From: DATEGZ01 sp035519535 | GTDB taxonomy: Bacteria > Acidobacteriota > Vicinamibacteria > Vicinamibacterales > SCN-69-37 | Length of the DNA stretch: 64,000 bases | Direction of reading: 5' to 3' | Assembly: GCA_035519535.1 (NCBI GenBank) | Contig: DATIWF010000080.1 | Span: forward strand, 1 to 64,000 | Shown here: positions 60,924 through 64,000 of the stretch, one piece after another | How the letters are laid out: the number at the start of each line of letters is the position of its first letter | Position numbering within the stretch: the stretch's first letter is position 1 | Notes under the pieces: model-generated | Told to the model about the DNA's origin: nothing | Database searches by the model: none | The model's input: only the letters and a program-made list of their open reading frames with translations | Translations under genes and position numbers: made by a program

Positions 60924-60985
60924 CACAAGGGCAGAAGGCAGAGGGCAGAAGGCAGAAGGCAGAACGCAGAGGGCAGAAGGCAGAG
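60924..60985 (+). repeat. GGCAGAA heptamer array I
   Basis: About eight units (GGCACAA, GGCAGAA, GGCAGAG, GGCAGAA, CGCAGAG) between acs and the MacB/LolD-type ATPase gene. Confidence 0.93.
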
Positions 60986-61054
60986 CGGCCGGTGCCCAAC
61001 CGTCTGGGAACAGGCGGCGTCCAAATCGCGTATTCTGGAAGGCCGGCTGAGCTT

Positions 61055-61740
<686 letters not shown>

Positions 61741-61741
<1 letters not shown>

Positions 61742-61800
61742 AGTGCCAGGCATTCGGCACCAGGCATCAGGCACTCGCACGCGCCTGGTGCCCAGTGCCT
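61741..61800. terminator. GGCA-heptamer repeat forming a hairpin
   Basis: Units GGCATTC, GGCACCA, GGCATCA and GGCACTC follow at 7-base intervals. GGCACCAGGC (61756-61765) is the exact complement of GCCTGGTGCC (61783-61792), and AGGCACT (61769) pairs with AGTGCCT (61794). It lies between convergent genes, so a bidirectional terminator is likely, though a T-tract is absent. Confidence 0.55.
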
Positions 61801-61810
61801 AGGGCCTGAT

Positions 61811-62689
61811 CTAAACGGCCGCCCAGTGCCCCGCGTCGACCTCGCGAAGCGGCAGCGCCTGGAATCCCGCCGCGTCGAACGGAATCCGCTCCAGTTTCTG
61901 CCCCGGCTTGAGGTGCGGAATCGCCGACAACAGCGCCTTCGTGTAGGCGTGCACGGGCGCGGTGAACACGCGCTCGGCCGCCGCGACTTCGACCAGCCGC
62001 CCGCGGTACATCACGGCTACGCGGTCGCAGATCTGGCGCACGAGCCGCAGATCGTGCGCGATGAAGAGATACGTCAGGCCCAGCCGCTGCTGCAGGTCGA
62101 GCAGCAGATTCACGACCTGCGCCTGCACCGAGACGTCGAGCGCCGACACCGGTTCGTCGCAGATCACGAGCGACGGCTCGAGCGCGAGCGCCCGTGCGAT
62201 GCCGATGCGCTGCCGCTGGCCGCCGCTGAATTCGTGCGGGTATTTCGACAGGTCCGTCGGGTCGAGCCCGACCAGCTCGAACAACCGCCGGACGCGCGCA
62301 GCCTGCTCGTCGCGCGTGCCGATGCGATGGATCGCGAGCGGCTCGCGAACGATGTCCCCGGCGCGCATGCGGGGATTGAGCGACGAATATGGATCCTGAA
62401 AGACGATCTGAAGGTGCCGCCGCGTCTGACGCATCTCGCGCGCACCGAGCGCCAGCACGTCGAGATCCTTGAACTTCACTTCGCCCGACGTCGGCTCGAT
62501 CAGCCGCAGCACGCACCGGCCCGTGGTGGTCTTGCCCGAGCCCGATTCGCCCACGAGGCCGAACGTCTCGCCGGCGCCGATCGAGAAACTCACGTCGTCG
62601 ACCGCCCGCACGACCTCGCGCTTGCGGAACCAGCCGCCGCGGCCGGGAAACTCCTTGACGAGGTGGCGGACGTCGAGGAGCGGCGTCAC
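61811..62689 (-). CDS. oppF: Oligopeptide ABC transporter ATPase (OppF/DppF type)
   Basis: A 292-residue ATPase with Walker A GESGSGKTT, VFQDPYSSLNPRM (the Opp/Dpp signature), FSGGQRQRIGIARAL, CDEPVSALDVSVQAQV and a C-terminal oligo_HPY segment (HAYTKALLSAIPHL). It overlaps the oppD stop by four bases (ATGA). The system imports peptides or nickel; the permease and binding protein are not in the window. Confidence 0.9.
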   Translation of the reverse strand: MTPLLDVRHLVKEFPGRGGWFRKREVVRAVDDVSFSIGAGETFGLVGESGSGKTTTGRCVLRLIEPTSGEVKFKDLDVLALGAREMRQTRRHLQIVFQDPYSSLNPRMRAGDIVREPLAIHRIGTRDEQAARVRRLFELVGLDPTDLSKYPHEFSGGQRQRIGIARALALEPSLVICDEPVSALDVSVQAQVVNLLLDLQQRLGLTYLFIAHDLRLVRQICDRVAVMYRGRLVEVAAAERVFTAPVHAYTKALLSAIPHLKPGQKLERIPFDAAGFQALPLREVDAGHWAAV

Positions 62690-63696
62690 GCGCGGCCTCG
62701 GCCGGCGGGGCGCAGCGCCGGCTCGTTGAGAAAGCAGCGCACGTCGTGGCCGGCGGCGACGGCCGTGATCTCAGGCGCGCGGTCGCCGCACGGCTCGAAC
62801 CGATCCGGACAGCGCGGCGCAAACGCGCAGCCTCGTCCGACCTGACCGATGGCCGGCACGCTGCCCGCGATTGCCGTCAGCCGCTTGCCCGGCTGCGCGC
62901 CGGGGATCGACGCCATGAGCCCTCGCGTGTACGGGTGGGCGGGCGCCGCGAAGAGCTGATCGACGGGCGCCTGCTCGACGATCCGCCCGGCGTACATGAC
63001 GGCAACGCGATCGGCCATCGTCGCGATGACGCCGAGGTCGTGCGTGATGAGGAGCACTGAAAGGGAGAACTGCCGGCGCATGTCGCGGAGGAGGTCGAGA
63101 ATCTCCGCCTGCACGGTGACGTCGAGCGCGGTCGTCGGCTCGTCGGCGATGAGGAGCGTGGGCCCCGCGGCGAGCGCGATCGCGATCATGGCCCGTTGGC
63201 GCAGGCCGCCGCTGAGCTGGTGCGGATATTCGCGCGCGCGCCGCGCCGGGTCCGGCACGCGGACGGCGTCGAGGAGCTCGATCGCCCGAACCTTCGCGGC
63301 GGCACCGCGGGCGAGGCCGTGGACGGCCAGCGTCTCTTCAATCTGGTAGCCAATCGTGTAGACGGGATCGAGGGCGACCATCGGCTCCTGGAAGACGAAG
63401 CCGATTCGCCGTCCGCGGACCTGGCGCATCGCCGGCTCGTCGAGATCCAGCAGATTCCGGCCGTCGAGCTCGATCCGCCCGCCGGCGACCCGGCCGGGCG
63501 GCAGCACCAGGCGGATGATCGAGAGTGCCGTGACGGACTTGCCGCTGCCCGATTCGCCGACGAGGCCGAGGGTCTCGCCGGCCCGGATGTCGAAGGACAC
63601 GTCGTCGACGGCGGCCGCCTCGCGGCCATCGGCCAGTCGAAACACCGTGCGGAGGTGCTCGACCCGGAGGCGGGGGACGTCAGGTGGCGATTTCAC
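62686..63696 (-). CDS. oppD: Oligopeptide ABC transporter ATPase (OppD/DppD type)
   Basis: A 336-residue ATPase with Walker A GESGSGKS, VFQEPMVALDPVYTIG, LSGGLRQRAMIAIAL, IADEPTTALDVTVQAEI and a C-terminal oligo_HPY region with Cys-rich GCAFAPRCPDRFEPC, a cluster found in OppD proteins. The start is taken as GTG at 63696 (VKSPPDVPRL), overlapping the upstream mutase gene by 17 bases; a longer frame is open upstream but runs inside that gene. Confidence 0.9.
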   Translation of the reverse strand: MKSPPDVPRLRVEHLRTVFRLADGREAAAVDDVSFDIRAGETLGLVGESGSGKSVTALSIIRLVLPPGRVAGGRIELDGRNLLDLDEPAMRQVRGRRIGFVFQEPMVALDPVYTIGYQIEETLAVHGLARGAAAKVRAIELLDAVRVPDPARRAREYPHQLSGGLRQRAMIAIALAAGPTLLIADEPTTALDVTVQAEILDLLRDMRRQFSLSVLLITHDLGVIATMADRVAVMYAGRIVEQAPVDQLFAAPAHPYTRGLMASIPGAQPGKRLTAIAGSVPAIGQVGRGCAFAPRCPDRFEPCGDRAPEITAVAAGHDVRCFLNEPALRPAGRGRA

Positions 63697-64000
63697 GGTG
63701 CTCGCCGAAGACGCGGCGGAGGGCGTCGGCAATCTCGCCGAGGGTGGCGCGGGCCTCGACGGCGGCGATGATTTGTGGCACGAGGTTGGCGCCATCCCGC
63801 GCGGCGTGCTCGACCGCGTCAAGGGCCTGCTGCCACGCCGCCCGGTCCCGGCTCTGACGAAGGATCTGGACGGCGGCTACCTGCCGGCGCTCGCTTTCCG
63901 GGTCGATGCGAAGCAGCGCGATCGACGTGCCTTCGCCGGTCACGTAGCGGTTCACGCCCACGACCACGGCCTTGCCGGAGTCCACGGCGCGCTGGGCGGC
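63680..64000 (-). CDS. Methylmalonyl-CoA mutase, catalytic-domain C-terminus (partial)
   Basis: The last 106 residues of a gene that continues beyond the window. AVVVGVNRYVTGEGTSI, LRIDPESERRQVAAVQILR and LGEIADALRRVFGEHRE match the end of the methylmalonyl-CoA mutase large-subunit barrel domain. The stop at 63680 shows that no B12-binding domain is fused here, so cobalamin binding would be on a separate protein. The 17-base overlap with oppD is notable since the two have no known functional link. Confidence 0.85.
   Translation of the reverse strand, partial: AAQRAVDSGKAVVVGVNRYVTGEGTSIALLRIDPESERRQVAAVQILRQSRDRAAWQQALDAVEHAARDGANLVPQIIAAVEARATLGEIADALRRVFGEHREIAT

Overview
The window is a GC-rich bacterial chromosome segment. 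Its gene content points to phylum Acidobacteriota, probably class Vicinamibacteria. The evidence is three large duplicated FtsX/MacB-type 'orphan' permeases (ADOP family), two of them directly behind PadR regulators; two proteins of the VWFA-related Acidobacterial type; several giant secreted proteins with carboxypeptidase-regulatory-like domains; secreted amidohydrolases; and secreted DinB-like proteins. The taxonomic call rests on family knowledge, not on a search. I found no rRNA, tRNA, transposase, phage gene or CRISPR array. No gap between genes exceeds about 260 bases.

Layout. 0-3.3 kb: the 3' end of a glycosyltransferase, a small membrane protein, a GH127 beta-L-arabinofuranosidase and a flavin/PPOx-fold protein. 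3.35-5.4 kb: a methionine-salvage run, mtnB-mtnD-mtnC. 5.4-14.7 kb: an exported alpha/beta hydrolase, a DUF1028 protein, a TMEM175-like channel, a VWFA-related protein, an amidohydrolase, a thioredoxin-NHL protein, a DUF937 protein and a methyltransferase. 14.7-23.2 kb: ADOP permease 1, an M24 aminopeptidase, an exported protein of unknown function, a TonB C-terminal-domain protein, and ADOP permease 2 behind PadR. 23.3-27.7 kb: a second amidohydrolase, an M28 peptidase and a secreted DinB. 27.7-34.7 kb: an M23 endopeptidase, DUF1015, serA, serC and a TonB-dependent receptor. 34.7-39.5 kb: pcnB, polA and a lipoprotein. 39.5-51.7 kb: a minus-strand envelope cluster (HTH-TonB fusion, membrane protein, VWA, BON and three paralogous giant secreted beta-sandwich proteins). 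51.8-56.3 kb: an SDR, then DinB-PadR-ADOP 3. 56.4-64 kb: a methyltransferase, myo-inositol-phosphate synthase, a membrane protein, acetyl-CoA synthetase, a MacB/LolD-type ATPase, oligopeptide ABC ATPases OppF and OppD, and the end of a methylmalonyl-CoA mutase.

How the genes fit together. Much of the content acts in or beyond the envelope: peptidases, amidohydrolases, a glycosidase, TonB energy transduction and permeases. Amino-acid and carbon metabolism appears as methionine salvage, serine synthesis, acetate activation and propionyl/methylmalonyl metabolism.

The most unusual non-coding feature is a family of intergenic period-7 repeats, mainly GGCAGAA, at nine or so sites. The purine strand is always the plus strand. 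One array can form an 18-bp RNA hairpin with the start of the TonB-dependent receptor gene, enclosing its ribosome site and ATG; another runs into the 3' end of mtnB. The four-module giant-protein cluster at 39.5-51.7 kb is the best candidate for an undescribed protein system. DNA polymerase I has apparently lost all three proofreading motifs and carries Tyr at the O-helix discriminator position.
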